From the NCBI RefSeq assembly GCF_031312595.1, contig NZ_CP133592.1, positions 2,356,001 to 2,420,000 on the forward strand: a DNA stretch of 64,000 nt, in the 5' to 3' direction. The position numbers were made by a program, and so were the translations under genes. The stretch comes from Methanolobus sediminis. GTDB lineage: Archaea; Halobacteriota; Methanosarcinia; Methanosarcinales; Methanosarcinaceae. Positions 26,128 through 35,080 of the stretch are shown here, piece by piece. The notes beneath the pieces were generated by a model that worked only from the letters and a program-made list of their open reading frames with translations, did not search any database and had not been told where the DNA came from. The stretch's first letter is position 1. The number at the start of each line of letters is the position of its first letter.

Positions 26128-26162
26128 AAAAAAGAATAAACTTCAGGATATAGGCCCTGAAG
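26128..26162 (-). terminator. Terminator of the M1 aminopeptidase gene
   Basis: On the minus strand CTTCAGG pairs with CCTGAAG across 8 bases and is followed by TTTATTCTTTTTT. It lies about 45 bases after the aminopeptidase stop codon. Confidence 0.7.
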
Positions 26163-26204
26163 TCATACTGAAAAAGTAAATTGAGATATTTCTTTAAGAA
26201 TCAC

Positions 26205-29030
26205 TTAACTCAGGTCAACTTTCCCGTTAATTTCCTCATACTTAGCTACAGCATTTGGAGTATTGAGCAATATCTTCCTTATCCTGTTATACACGCTCGG
26301 ATTGTTTTCAGGGTCGAGCTTGTTCAGGAAACCGAGCATCATTTCCACAAGTGGTACATGATATTCATCTTCCATCCTGTCGATGTTACCAAGCACATTG
26401 AGAATGGTAACAGTATTATATTCATTCACCGGAGCTAGTTTTGGAATAATCTCATTTAGAAGTTCTCTGCCCTTTTCAGTTTGCAGAGACTTCTTCCTGT
26501 TAAATGCGAAACTTGCAAAGAGTGCTCTCTGGTCATTTGCCTGCTCAATCCTGAAAGTTTCTGACTTTTCAACCTGCCTAATCAGATCGGTTACATCGTC
26601 ACCGCTACTTCCTCCGATAACTCTCAGGTAAGCTTCCCAGCTGACCGGATTCTTTTCAGCTTCTTTCTGGTAATCCTGCATAAGCTCTATCTTATCCGAT
26701 GCAGAACTGTCAAGGTAAAGGCTGAAAGCGGTTAACTTATCAGTGGCGTTTTGTGCAGTTTCAAACTGCTTTTTGATAATCTTATGAATAGCCGGAGTAT
26801 CCAGTGTTGAAAGAATGGACAGGCATTTATTCTTAACCTGTCTGCACTTAATAGCATGAACCTGCTCTTCAAGGTAATCAAAACTATCAATTATCTTTGC
26901 ATTACAAGCCTCGTATAATGACATAAGGCTCTCTTCATGTTTGCTTGCTATTGCTTTGAGTAGTTTCTGTTTAACCTCGTATAGCAGCTGGTAGCTGTGT
27001 GAGAACTTATCATCTTCCACGGATTCAAAGATCGTCAGGAATTGTGCACCTGCCTTTTCCATCAGATCAAGGTCCATAATGAGTTCATGGAACAAATCTG
27101 TGAATTCTTCTGATGGCACTGCGTTGCTATCCTTGATAAGTTTCATCTTTTCAGAATCCACTATCCTGTAAAATGCAAGGAACCTGTTAATGAGGTCTGA
27201 GTCAGTTTTAGCCTGTAGTATCAATTCATCGATAGTTGCATCATGGACGATTTTTCCAAAGAATGAATAGTTACGGTTCAGCGACAGGAATGCAGGTTTG
27301 TCAACATTTTCAATCACAATTTCCTGTTCCTCGGCTTTCATACGTTCCATGACTTCCGCAAGGTCATTACCATTCTCATCCACAAGGGCTGCACATATTG
27401 GCAATTCCCAGAAGGATTTCCCTTCAGGAACTTCCTGCTTAAAGGATAAAGTGCATTTCCTTTCACCTTCACTGTATGAAGAATTAACATGAAGTACCGG
27501 GAATTGGGTTTGTTTCAGCCATATATTTGCCATATCCTTGATATCCATGCCGGAAGCCTTTTCCATCTCATCAAGCCATTCCCAGCTTGTGGCATTTGAG
27601 TGTTTGAACTTGCAGTGGTAGGAATCCAGTGCTTTTACAAAAGTCTCCTTTCCCATCATGGTCTGTATCATATTCACAAATTCAGGAGCTTTTACGTATG
27701 TAACTGAACTGATGAGGTCGTCCGGGTCATTGAAACCATCCGGAATAATTGGCATTGAAGCTGCTCCCCTGTCAAGTGCAAAGGTTCCGGAACCCGGTGC
27801 AAGAAGGGTAAGCACTTCGCCAAGACGGCTGTATTCCTCACCAAAATGGTATGCATGATACATCCTTTCAATGTGAACGGTAACCGCTTCATTAAGCCAT
27901 ATCTCAAAAGGACTCCATCCTGTAACCTCAGAGCCGTTCAGGTTGTGGTAAAACTCATGCACCTTAACTCTCATGAGATACTCAAAAGCAGTGTCTGTCA
28001 TCTCAGGGAACGGCATTATACGATTGGTACTGATCGTGGTATTTCCAACGTTTTCCATTCCGCCAAAATTGGAGTTCTGCATTCCGATTTCCCTGTAGAC
28101 AGTACCAGTGTACCTGTATCCGGGTTTAATAGTTGTAACTGCCTTTTTCAGTTCTTCCCTGATCTTTTCCAGTTTCTTGCTGGATTCTCCTTCGTTTTTA
28201 AGAAGATCTCTCTCCTTGACCATATCCATGATCTCTTTGCGCTTTTCAGGCTGGTTGTATTGTTCAGGGCCTGTGAAGAGATACATCCACATAATTGAAT
28301 CGTAAAGGACATCAAGTGACCTTCCGGCAATTACAGGGTCAGAGCCAGGAGGTACAAGCAGTTCCAGATCAAAGGTATCGCCATCCGGGTATTCAAACTC
28401 TTTTTTGAACGTGTCATATGTGCCTACACCAAGGAAGAAAAGATAGGTTGCCATTGGAGTTACAGAGTTGTCATAGACTATCATGTCCCTGCCGTTTCCG
28501 ACAGAGTGCCTTTCTGTTATGATATCTCCGTTGGTGATGAGGTTTGTATATCTCTCATCAGCAATGATGGTGGTAGTATAAGTGCACTTTGCGGTCATGT
28601 CGTCGATACATGGCACAATCCTCTGGAATCCCCACTGCTGGCACTGGGTAATCTGTTGTGGCGGAGCACCTGCCGGAGTTTCATCGTAATAAAGACCTTC
28701 CAGTATGTTATCCGTTGGCCTGCAGATAGTTTCAGTACTGATGACAATCTCAGTGTTTTCAGGTACCGCTTTCCTGAATTTTATAAGAAGGATATCGTCC
28801 TTTATCCTGTATTCATGATCAATGTCATAATCCCTGCAGCTTACCGACAGTATCTCAAGTTTCTTGCAGTTCAGCTCGAGTTTGTCAATGGTTTTGTCCA
28901 GTGTACTTAATTTAAGGTCTGATGTCACCTTCGTATGATCATCAAAAACATCGAAAACAAGGTCCATATGTATGACTTTTACATTCAGTTCCCCAAAATC
29001 TTCAGGATAATATCTGTATATTCTTTCCAT
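26205..29030 (-). CDS. M1-family zinc aminopeptidase-like protein
   Basis: This 941-residue protein is a gluzincin of the M1 family, which removes N-terminal residues from peptides. Seen are the beta-sandwich N-terminal domain, the substrate motif GGMENVGN, the zinc site HEFYH and the third ligand in WLNEAVTVH (Glu about 19 residues on), and a long helical C-terminal half. Between the N-terminal domain and GGMEN there is an extra lysine- and glutamate-rich segment of some 60-70 residues (GPEQYNQPEKRKEIM ... KKAVTTIKPGY), not typical of PepN. A cytosolic role in peptide turnover is likely, since no signal peptide is present. Confidence 0.9.
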   Translation of the reverse strand: MERIYRYYPEDFGELNVKVIHMDLVFDVFDDHTKVTSDLKLSTLDKTIDKLELNCKKLEILSVSCRDYDIDHEYRIKDDILLIKFRKAVPENTEIVISTETICRPTDNILEGLYYDETPAGAPPQQITQCQQWGFQRIVPCIDDMTAKCTYTTTIIADERYTNLITNGDIITERHSVGNGRDMIVYDNSVTPMATYLFFLGVGTYDTFKKEFEYPDGDTFDLELLVPPGSDPVIAGRSLDVLYDSIMWMYLFTGPEQYNQPEKRKEIMDMVKERDLLKNEGESSKKLEKIREELKKAVTTIKPGYRYTGTVYREIGMQNSNFGGMENVGNTTISTNRIMPFPEMTDTAFEYLMRVKVHEFYHNLNGSEVTGWSPFEIWLNEAVTVHIERMYHAYHFGEEYSRLGEVLTLLAPGSGTFALDRGAASMPIIPDGFNDPDDLISSVTYVKAPEFVNMIQTMMGKETFVKALDSYHCKFKHSNATSWEWLDEMEKASGMDIKDMANIWLKQTQFPVLHVNSSYSEGERKCTLSFKQEVPEGKSFWELPICAALVDENGNDLAEVMERMKAEEQEIVIENVDKPAFLSLNRNYSFFGKIVHDATIDELILQAKTDSDLINRFLAFYRIVDSEKMKLIKDSNAVPSEEFTDLFHELIMDLDLMEKAGAQFLTIFESVEDDKFSHSYQLLYEVKQKLLKAIASKHEESLMSLYEACNAKIIDSFDYLEEQVHAIKCRQVKNKCLSILSTLDTPAIHKIIKKQFETAQNATDKLTAFSLYLDSSASDKIELMQDYQKEAEKNPVSWEAYLRVIGGSSGDDVTDLIRQVEKSETFRIEQANDQRALFASFAFNRKKSLQTEKGRELLNEIIPKLAPVNEYNTVTILNVLGNIDRMEDEYHVPLVEMMLGFLNKLDPENNPSVYNRIRKILLNTPNAVAKYEEINGKVDLS

Positions 29031-29129
29031 AAAATTCCCTCTATAAACTGCAGGAGATTAACAGTTATGATCATCTTCTATCATTAAATTGACCCGTAAT
29101 TTGGTTTGCTTAATACTTATATGTTCGAA

Positions 29130-29399
29130 CTATCTCAAAACGCCTCTTGAAACTTTTTCAAGCATAGTAGAAAATATGCAATATCCAATAGTCCTTTGAA
29201 AACAACATTAAGCCTTTCATATCTACTTGCTATTTTCCTGAATCCTATTTTCAACCATGCAAAGAATCGTTCAATTGTCCCTCTTTTCCTATAAGACTCA
29301 TACTCAAGTCTTGTAGGTCTTCCCCTTTTTTTTGTTTCAATGAAGCTACTATCAACACATACAACATCCATGGAAGTAATATTTATAGTTTTGAGATAG
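29130..29399. mobile_element. Short remnant of an IS5-like element with inverted ends
   Basis: A 12-base sequence CTATCTCAAAAC at 29130-29141 is repeated in inverted form as GTTTTGAGATAG at 29388-29399. Between them lies only the C-terminal end of a transposase. The whole unit is about 270 bases, far shorter than a working IS, so it is an internally deleted copy that could be moved only by an enzyme supplied elsewhere. Confidence 0.6.
29135..29371 (-). pseudogene. Transposase C-terminal fragment (IS5-like DDE)
   Basis: This 78-codon frame carries GTIERFFAWLKIGFRKIASRYER, the C-terminal signature of IS5-group DDE transposases with the glutamate in TIERFF. It begins with a Met followed by VVCVDSSFIETKKRGRPT, which resembles the region around the second Asp. 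The N-terminal catalytic part is missing, so no active enzyme can be made. Confidence 0.75.
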
Positions 29400-29412
29400 A
29401 CTCAATCTCTCA

Positions 29413-30069
29413 TCAGACAAATGCAGACATGTTATTGTAATTGGCAAGGAACCACAGACCAAAAACCGCCATAAAAGCTCCACAGAAATACAGTATCCTT
29501 TCATGTGTTTTTTCTGAGAACAGCTCTTTACCCCTGGAAGAGGATGTTGAGACTGCTATAAGGAATCCAAGGTCTGCTATCCAGTGGCCAAGTATGAATG
29601 CAATAACTGCCATGATGCCTATCAGGTATTCCTGCAGGAGAATTGCACTTCCTGCTGTGAGCCACCATATGACAAGTGAGGGGTTCAAAGCAGAGGTTAT
29701 AAGTCCGGCAGATACGGGATTAGATGCCAGTTCCTGTTTATTTGATAATGTGGAAATATCTATTGTTGACACCTTTCTTGCGCTTTTTATCAGTACAAGT
29801 CCGAAAAGTATCATGATAAGCCCTCCGGTCACGGAGATATATGCCATTGCACTTTCTCCCAGAAAAGATGCTGCTCCTGCAAAGATGAGCAGGAAAAGAG
29901 CTGATTCTACCAGAGCGTGTCCAATGAACACCATCAGACCTGTTCTTCTCCCCTCCCTGAGGGATATGCTAATGGTTGCGAACATCATGGGTCCCGGGAT
30001 AAGGGCTGCGGAAATTCCAACTGTGAATCCAAGGACAAAAGCCTGTATCAGTTCTATAATGATTATCAC
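29413..30069 (-). CDS. LysE-family amino acid exporter
   Basis: This 218-residue protein has about six hydrophobic segments and the LysE/RhtB N-terminal motif GISAALIPGPMMFATISISLREGRRTG. The mid-section shows a second signature, SALNPSLVIWWLTAGSA. It should export amino acids or similar small metabolites across the cell membrane. The start is a GTG preceded by a weak site, since no ATG fits. It is monocistronic and sits next to the IS remnant. Confidence 0.82.
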   Translation of the reverse strand: MIIIIELIQAFVLGFTVGISAALIPGPMMFATISISLREGRRTGLMVFIGHALVESALFLLIFAGAASFLGESAMAYISVTGGLIMILFGLVLIKSARKVSTIDISTLSNKQELASNPVSAGLITSALNPSLVIWWLTAGSAILLQEYLIGIMAVIAFILGHWIADLGFLIAVSTSSSRGKELFSEKTHERILYFCGAFMAVFGLWFLANYNNMSAFV

Positions 30070-30244
30070 CCTGAATGCCAGATATTTTTAATATACAATA
30101 CAGACTATATATTTAACAGGTTTGGAGGGCCAGCAACTGCTTCTCTGCTTTTTTATTCGGTGTTATTACCAAAACACCTAAGTAAAGTCCCCACGTCCTT
30201 GAACTAAAAGTGCTAACTTATTTTTATAAACTGAGTTGATATTT

Positions 30245-30670
30245 TTGGCAATAAAAGACGGAGATACAATAAAAATTTCATATACCGGCACACTTGATGA
30301 CGGTACTGTTTTTGATAGTTCTGAAAACCACGATGCACCTCTGGAATTTACCGTAGGTTCAGGTCAGGTCATTTCAGGTTTTGATGAGGCTGTTAAGGGA
30401 ATGGAAGTTGGGGAAGAGAAGACATTCAGGATCGAAGCTGCAGATGCATACGGTGAACCAAATCCTGCTATGACACAGACAGTTCCAAAATCCATGCTTC
30501 AGTGTGACACCGAGATAACAGCAGGTATGACGATTGTGGTGGGTACTGCTGATGGTCAGCAGATGCCTGCAAGAATAAGTGAAGTGACAGACGAGACACT
30601 CACACTTGACATGAATCATCCTCTTGCTGGAAAGGCACTTACTTTCAGCATCAAAATTGTTGAAGCATAA
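30245..30670 (+). CDS. FKBP-type peptidyl-prolyl isomerase (SlyD-like)
   Basis: This protein of about 141 residues is an archaeal short FKBP with the insert-in-flap domain. It shows ISYTGTLDDGTVFDSS, PLEFTVGSGQVISGFDEAVKGMEVGEEKTF and a C-terminal return strand DMNHPLAGKALTFSIKIVEA. It speeds proline isomerisation and acts as a chaperone in the cytosol. There is no ATG; TTG at 30245 (or 30236) is the only sensible start. A TATA-like TTTTTATAAA lies about 20 bases upstream, so the message may be leaderless. The histidine-rich tail of bacterial SlyD is absent. Confidence 0.9.
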   Translation: MAIKDGDTIKISYTGTLDDGTVFDSSENHDAPLEFTVGSGQVISGFDEAVKGMEVGEEKTFRIEAADAYGEPNPAMTQTVPKSMLQCDTEITAGMTIVVGTADGQQMPARISEVTDETLTLDMNHPLAGKALTFSIKIVEA

Positions 30671-30690
30671 ACTTACTCAAATTAGTCTGA

Positions 30691-30727
30691 AATTGAACTC
30701 ATCTATGGGTTCAATTCTTTTTTATCT
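30691..30727 (+). terminator. Terminator of the FKBP gene
   Basis: AATTGAAC pairs with GTTCAATT across 10 bases and is followed by C and seven Ts. It lies about 20 bases after the stop codon. Confidence 0.75.
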
Positions 30728-30732
30728 CTGGT

Positions 30733-30763
30733 TATTGATTCATTGATTGATTCATTGATTCAT
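30733..30763. repeat. Short tandem repeat of ATTGATTC units
   Basis: The stretch is built from ATTGATTC-like 8-base units with 12-base phase shifts, directly after the FKBP terminator. It is a simple repeat in non-coding DNA and may vary in length between strains. Confidence 0.5.
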
Positions 30764-30837
30764 TTTGTTCCGCAGAAATCCTGCTTTTATGATTTATCGT
30801 AGATCATGAATAACTTGATGAATCCCGAAGGGTCCGG

Positions 30838-30850
30838 CGAAGCCGGCGTT
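30838..30850 (+). repeat. GC-rich hairpin CCGGC-GAA-GCCGG
   Basis: A 5-bp perfect stem with a GAA loop stands out in AT-rich non-coding DNA between two convergent genes. The same geometry with a GAA loop recurs on the other strand at 30980-30992, so the pair may act as boundary or terminator-like structures. Confidence 0.4.
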
Positions 30851-30971
30851 TTCCCACAAGATGAAATAAAAAAATCTGTGCAATACTCTGAATATGTTCT
30901 TTTTGGAACTCCTGTATTATTAGGAGCATAAATGCAATAATCTAAGGAATACTCTTCTGTATAGTATCATA

Positions 30972-31010
30972 GGAATGTGCCGCCTTCGGCGGATGGTTAC
31001 TTTATTTTTA
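30972..31010 (-). repeat. Dispersed 39-base hairpin repeat, copy 1
   Basis: GGAATGTG, a hairpin CCGCC-TTC-GGCGG, then ATGGTTACTTTATTTTTA. The same two flanks recur at 43154-43192 with a degenerate hairpin between them. Both copies lie just downstream of a minus-strand gene (here the helicase). Confidence 0.5.
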
Positions 31011-31024
31011 GATTGCATATTGTT

Positions 31025-33829
31025 TTATTTTGTAATTTTAGAAGCAGACTTTTCCCTGAGTTCTTTCAGTTTAGCATCATCAGGCTTTTCTTTCAATGCT
31101 TCATCGAACATCTCTACTGCACCCACAAAATCACCAAGACGGTGCAAAGCTATTCCCTTGTGCTTCCATACAACACTTTTTCCATATCCACGGCTTATGA
31201 GTTTGTTGAAAATAGTCAAAGCCATCTGGTTCTGTCCCAGTCGCAGGCATGTCATACCTTTATTCATCAGTGCCGTTGCATTTGAAGGCTGGAGTTGCAG
31301 GGCAGCCGAGAAACACTCAAAGGCAAGTTCATGGTCTTTTTCCTTTCCGGCCTTGATGCCTTCCTGGATCCACTCATCAGCATTCTTACGGTCACGTTGC
31401 CTGAGTTTTCTTCTTGCCCTGTTCAGTGCAGCAGTATGGTCAAATGGTCTGTCCTTTGGGTCTCTCTGCACAGGTACGTAAGTTTCATCCTTTACCGGCC
31501 TTTCAACCTTTTTTACCACTTTCTTCTTCTGAGGGATATATGCTGGTTTGCCGAGCATCTTTCTCAGGATCATTATTGCAGCATCCTTATCGAGCGGATT
31601 GTTGTTGTTCCCGCATTTTGGAGACTGGATACAGGATGGACATCCATCATAACAGGGACAGCTCTCTATGGATTTCAGTGTGACCTCAAGCATCTCAGAA
31701 ATCCTTCCATAACCACTTTCAGCATAGCCAACACCGCCGGGATGTCCGTCATATACAAAAATACCGCTGTTTCCTGAGATATCAGGATGTGATGGTGTTG
31801 AAACACCGCCAACATCATTTCTGTCAGCTAACAGATGCAACGGGTACATTGCGATAATAGCGTGCTCGATTGCATGAATTCCTCCGGCAAGGTCGCATTC
31901 ATGCTCATTTACAAGTTCGGTAAAAGAATATGGAAGTTCAAGCCATATGGCTTCTGTCTCAAGACTGAACTGTGGCATATCCAGCGAATGCTGACCAAGT
32001 TCAGTATCTGACCTTTGCTGGATCTTTCTGTAACCTGTTACCTGTTGTGTGACATCAACATCACCAAAACCAACTTTTACTTCAGGACATGTGGACAGGT
32101 CTTTTGTTTCAACAACTTCCCTGACAACAATATCCGAATCGACCATGGCTCTGGTATAGTAACCATCACTTGCCTGTTCCACATGAATCTCTTTTTTATC
32201 GTGGTCAAGTTTTGTGACACAATAGGGTTTGCCCTTGTTGATGTAGACTGCACCTTCAAAAGCTTCCCTGTACGCTCTTAGCCTTTCGATGTCTTTTTCA
32301 AGTGGTTTTCCGGTAGTTTTATCGATTATGGTATAACTATCATTTTCAATATTCCTTATTGATATTTTCATGTGTGGTGCCGGGTCACGTGAACGCTTCT
32401 CGAATTCTCCTTCCAGAAGTCCTTCTTCTTCAAGAACCTGAACAATGGTATCAAATTCCGGTCCGAAATGCTCTTTGTCTTCTGGTTTTAGTGGCAGTTC
32501 TCTTGCTGCACAGAGCAGATGACCTGCCTGAATATAGCGGTTTGAAACATTTATGACAGCTTCCTCACAATCCCGCCTGAAAAAGTCGTCCGGATTTCTC
32601 ATGTAATACTGGTCAAGAGCATTGGAATCTGCTACCAGTGTTACTATGCTTTCCCTGCCTCCACGTCCTGCCCTTCCTGCCTGCTGCCTGGCACTCATAA
32701 TAGTTCCGGGAAAACCATCCATTATACAGGCATCCAGCCCGCCGATGTCAATTCCAAGTTCAAGGGCGTTGGTTGAGATCACTCCTTCGATTTCACCGGA
32801 AGCAAGTCCTTTTTCGATATCCTCACGTTCATTGCCATGATAGCCCCCACGATAGGGGCTGATAGTTTTATCAACTCCTCTCTCTGCAAGTGTATTTCTG
32901 GCCTGTACGTACATTCTTTCAACTTTCTGTCTGGACCTTGCAAAGACAATTGTCTGAAGGTCGCTCTGTACAAAGGTTGTAAAAAGGTCAACAGTTTCCC
33001 CGAAACTGGCTTTTCTCTGGGTGAAGTTCCGTGAATTTGAGTAGAGAGGCGGGTTCCAGAATATGAATTTCTGTGCACCCTGGCCCGAACTGTCGTTGTC
33101 GATAAGCGTCATTTTCCTGCCAGTCAGGGTGGAGCTGTGTTCTACCGGATTTCCAATTGTAGCTGTACAGCAGATGTAAAGAGGATTGGCACCATAGTTC
33201 TCACATATGCGGTTAAGTCTTCTCAGGAGGTTTGCCATATGACTTCCCATGACACCACTGTATGAATGGCTTTCATCAATGATGATATAATTAAGATTGG
33301 AAAGAAACTGCCTCCATTGCTGTTTCCATTGCAGGAAGCTCAGGTGTAGCATTTCCGGGTTTGTGAATATTATTTTTGTGTTTCCATGCTTCACAGCATC
33401 TTTTTCAGCTTTGCTCATTGAACCTACAAAACGATCAATTTTGATATTCAAAGTCATTGTCTGGCTCAGTTCCCTGAAAGTATCAAGCTGATCGTTCACA
33501 AGAGCGTTCAGGGGTGATATGTATAGTGCAGTTGCGTGTGGTTCCTGCAACATGCTTTCAAAAACAGGGAGCATATAGCATAATGATTTTCCGCTTGCAG
33601 TACTGGTGGAAAGGACAATATTCTCCCGATTTCTTGTCCTCTCAACAGCTTCTGCCTGATGTTCGTATAACTGCTGAATTCCTTTTTGATTCAAAGCATA
33701 TCTTATTAATGGATTCATTTCCAGCTCTTTGTAAGATGCATCTCTGGCGGGGACATCTTCTATGTGTGTAATTTGTCCCTCATACCTTCTTGATGATTTT
33801 ATTTTTTCTATCAGCCGGGAAATATCCAT
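31025..33829 (-). CDS. MrfA/Hrq1-like superfamily 2 helicase with DUF1998 zinc site and C-terminal TPR repeats
   Basis: This 934-residue protein is an SF2 DNA helicase. Motif I is STSTASGKS, motif II IIIDESHSY, and the helicase C half shows GYHGNEREDIEKGL, ELGIDIGGLD and SARQQAGRAGRGG. The DUF1998 region ends in a four-Cys zinc site, CPCYDGCPSCIQSPKCGNNN, near residues 720-745, as in bacterial MrfA and YprA, which act in repair of DNA crosslinks. After a lysine-rich linker the last 110 residues are tetratricopeptide repeats (AFECFSAALQLQPSNATALMNKG and so on), which are not part of normal MrfA. No exonuclease partner (MrfB) is adjacent. The ATG has GGAG upstream. Confidence 0.9.
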   Translation of the reverse strand: MDISRLIEKIKSSRRYEGQITHIEDVPARDASYKELEMNPLIRYALNQKGIQQLYEHQAEAVERTRNRENIVLSTSTASGKSLCYMLPVFESMLQEPHATALYISPLNALVNDQLDTFRELSQTMTLNIKIDRFVGSMSKAEKDAVKHGNTKIIFTNPEMLHLSFLQWKQQWRQFLSNLNYIIIDESHSYSGVMGSHMANLLRRLNRICENYGANPLYICCTATIGNPVEHSSTLTGRKMTLIDNDSSGQGAQKFIFWNPPLYSNSRNFTQRKASFGETVDLFTTFVQSDLQTIVFARSRQKVERMYVQARNTLAERGVDKTISPYRGGYHGNEREDIEKGLASGEIEGVISTNALELGIDIGGLDACIMDGFPGTIMSARQQAGRAGRGGRESIVTLVADSNALDQYYMRNPDDFFRRDCEEAVINVSNRYIQAGHLLCAARELPLKPEDKEHFGPEFDTIVQVLEEEGLLEGEFEKRSRDPAPHMKISIRNIENDSYTIIDKTTGKPLEKDIERLRAYREAFEGAVYINKGKPYCVTKLDHDKKEIHVEQASDGYYTRAMVDSDIVVREVVETKDLSTCPEVKVGFGDVDVTQQVTGYRKIQQRSDTELGQHSLDMPQFSLETEAIWLELPYSFTELVNEHECDLAGGIHAIEHAIIAMYPLHLLADRNDVGGVSTPSHPDISGNSGIFVYDGHPGGVGYAESGYGRISEMLEVTLKSIESCPCYDGCPSCIQSPKCGNNNNPLDKDAAIMILRKMLGKPAYIPQKKKVVKKVERPVKDETYVPVQRDPKDRPFDHTAALNRARRKLRQRDRKNADEWIQEGIKAGKEKDHELAFECFSAALQLQPSNATALMNKGMTCLRLGQNQMALTIFNKLISRGYGKSVVWKHKGIALHRLGDFVGAVEMFDEALKEKPDDAKLKELREKSASKITK

Positions 33830-34144
33830 TTTTAGCTTGCTCCGCGCTTTGTTAAGGAGTTCATCCTTTAATATATTACACCTGAATCTATTTCTATCCC
33901 GGAAAATGTATGAATTTTACTGGAAATAAGTATTCTGTTTATCCTGAAGCGCCCAATTCCATGCAAAAATACTTTTAAAAGCAAAAAACCTCTTATTATT
34001 GTTTTTCAGGGACTCATAATCTTCTTATAATAAGATACAATTTCAAGTATGGTCGTGGATTGATGATATAAGTTTATATTTAAAATCTCGAAACGATAAA
34101 TTCCTGTATAATTTAAGTTAACTATAGATTAAGTGATGATTGAA
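33830..34144. other. Divergent promoter region between helicase and PdaD
   Basis: This 300-base AT-rich gap separates the two divergent genes. A TATA-like TTTATATTTA about 65 bases before the PdaD start is the best promoter candidate. I see no RNA gene. Confidence 0.4.
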
Positions 34145-34687
34145 ATGGTTCCAAAAAAATGCTTTTTGACAAAAGGTGTGGGTGTTCATAAGGATAAACT
34201 GGCATCTTTTGAACTGGCACTGCGCGAGGCGCTTATTCAGAAATATAATCTTGTTACCGTTTCCAGCATACTTCCTCCGAATTGTAGATTAGTATCTCGT
34301 GAAGAAGGGATTAAAAATCTTCCTGCGGGTGAGATCGTACATTGTGTTCTTGCACGTAATGAAACAAATGAACCATGCAGGCTTATAGCAGCGGCAGTTG
34401 GCACTGCAGTTCCTGTAAATGAAAATAATTATGGTTACATCTCCGAGCATCATTCTTTCGGTGAGGATGAAGAAACAGCCGGAGAATATGCCGAAGATAT
34501 TGCAGCAACAATGCTTGCAACAACTCTTGGAATCGAATTCGATTCAAATAGTGCATGGCATGAAAGGGAACAGGTCTACAAGGCAAGTGGCCATATTATA
34601 GACACTACGCACTATTGCCAGACCGCATATGGCGACAAGGATGGTAAATGGACAACTGTTATCGCTGCCATGGTATTTATTGAGTGA
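34145..34687 (+). CDS. pdaD: Pyruvoyl-dependent arginine decarboxylase
   Basis: This 180-residue protein converts arginine to agmatine, the first step of polyamine synthesis in many archaea. The Ser-Ser in VTVSSILPPNCR is the self-cleavage site that yields the pyruvoyl group. Other family marks are MVPKKCFLTKGVGVHKDKLASFELAL and GYISEHHSFGEDEE. The ATG at 34145 gives the usual MxPKK start; the frame also allows GTG at 34133. A spermidine/spermine acetyltransferase-like gene lies about 800 bases away, which fits polyamine metabolism. Confidence 0.93.
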   Translation: MVPKKCFLTKGVGVHKDKLASFELALREALIQKYNLVTVSSILPPNCRLVSREEGIKNLPAGEIVHCVLARNETNEPCRLIAAAVGTAVPVNENNYGYISEHHSFGEDEETAGEYAEDIAATMLATTLGIEFDSNSAWHEREQVYKASGHIIDTTHYCQTAYGDKDGKWTTVIAAMVFIE

Positions 34688-35080
34688 AAGGATTCACCTT
34701 TTACTACATTTTACTATGATTGTTCCCCACTCTCTCTTTTTGTTTGCAGTTACAAGATGGTCTGAGTCTCATCATTGGAATACATCTCAAGTTTTTCATC
34801 GATATTCTGTCCTATTATAAATACATTATAAAGACGGCTTTACGCATGATTTATGCATCTTCAAAGCCTTTGAAACCCTCTGTTCAGCTGTTTTTCAAAT
34901 CCGTTTTTGTATCATTTTCCATCCTATAGAATTGTTAATATTTTTTCATTTCTACAGATATTATTTCTTTAAAAATATGATATCAAGAAACGTTGCATAT
35001 CGAAAAACTTAAGTAATTTATGGTTTATCCGTAGACGTCTATAGAATATATAGATTAGTAGTAGTGATCGGAGACGTAAC
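34688..35080. other. Intergenic region before the lipoprotein gene
   Basis: No supported gene. A 10-base palindrome TAGACGTCTA lies at 35032-35041, just upstream of a TATA-like GAATATATAG, about 40 bases before the lipoprotein start. This arrangement fits an operator next to a promoter. Confidence 0.4.

Noticed and set aside
30733-30763. ATTGATTC repeat as a CRISPR-like or origin iteron array
   Set aside because: The units are only 8 bases, directly adjoining, and there are no spacers or replication genes nearby.
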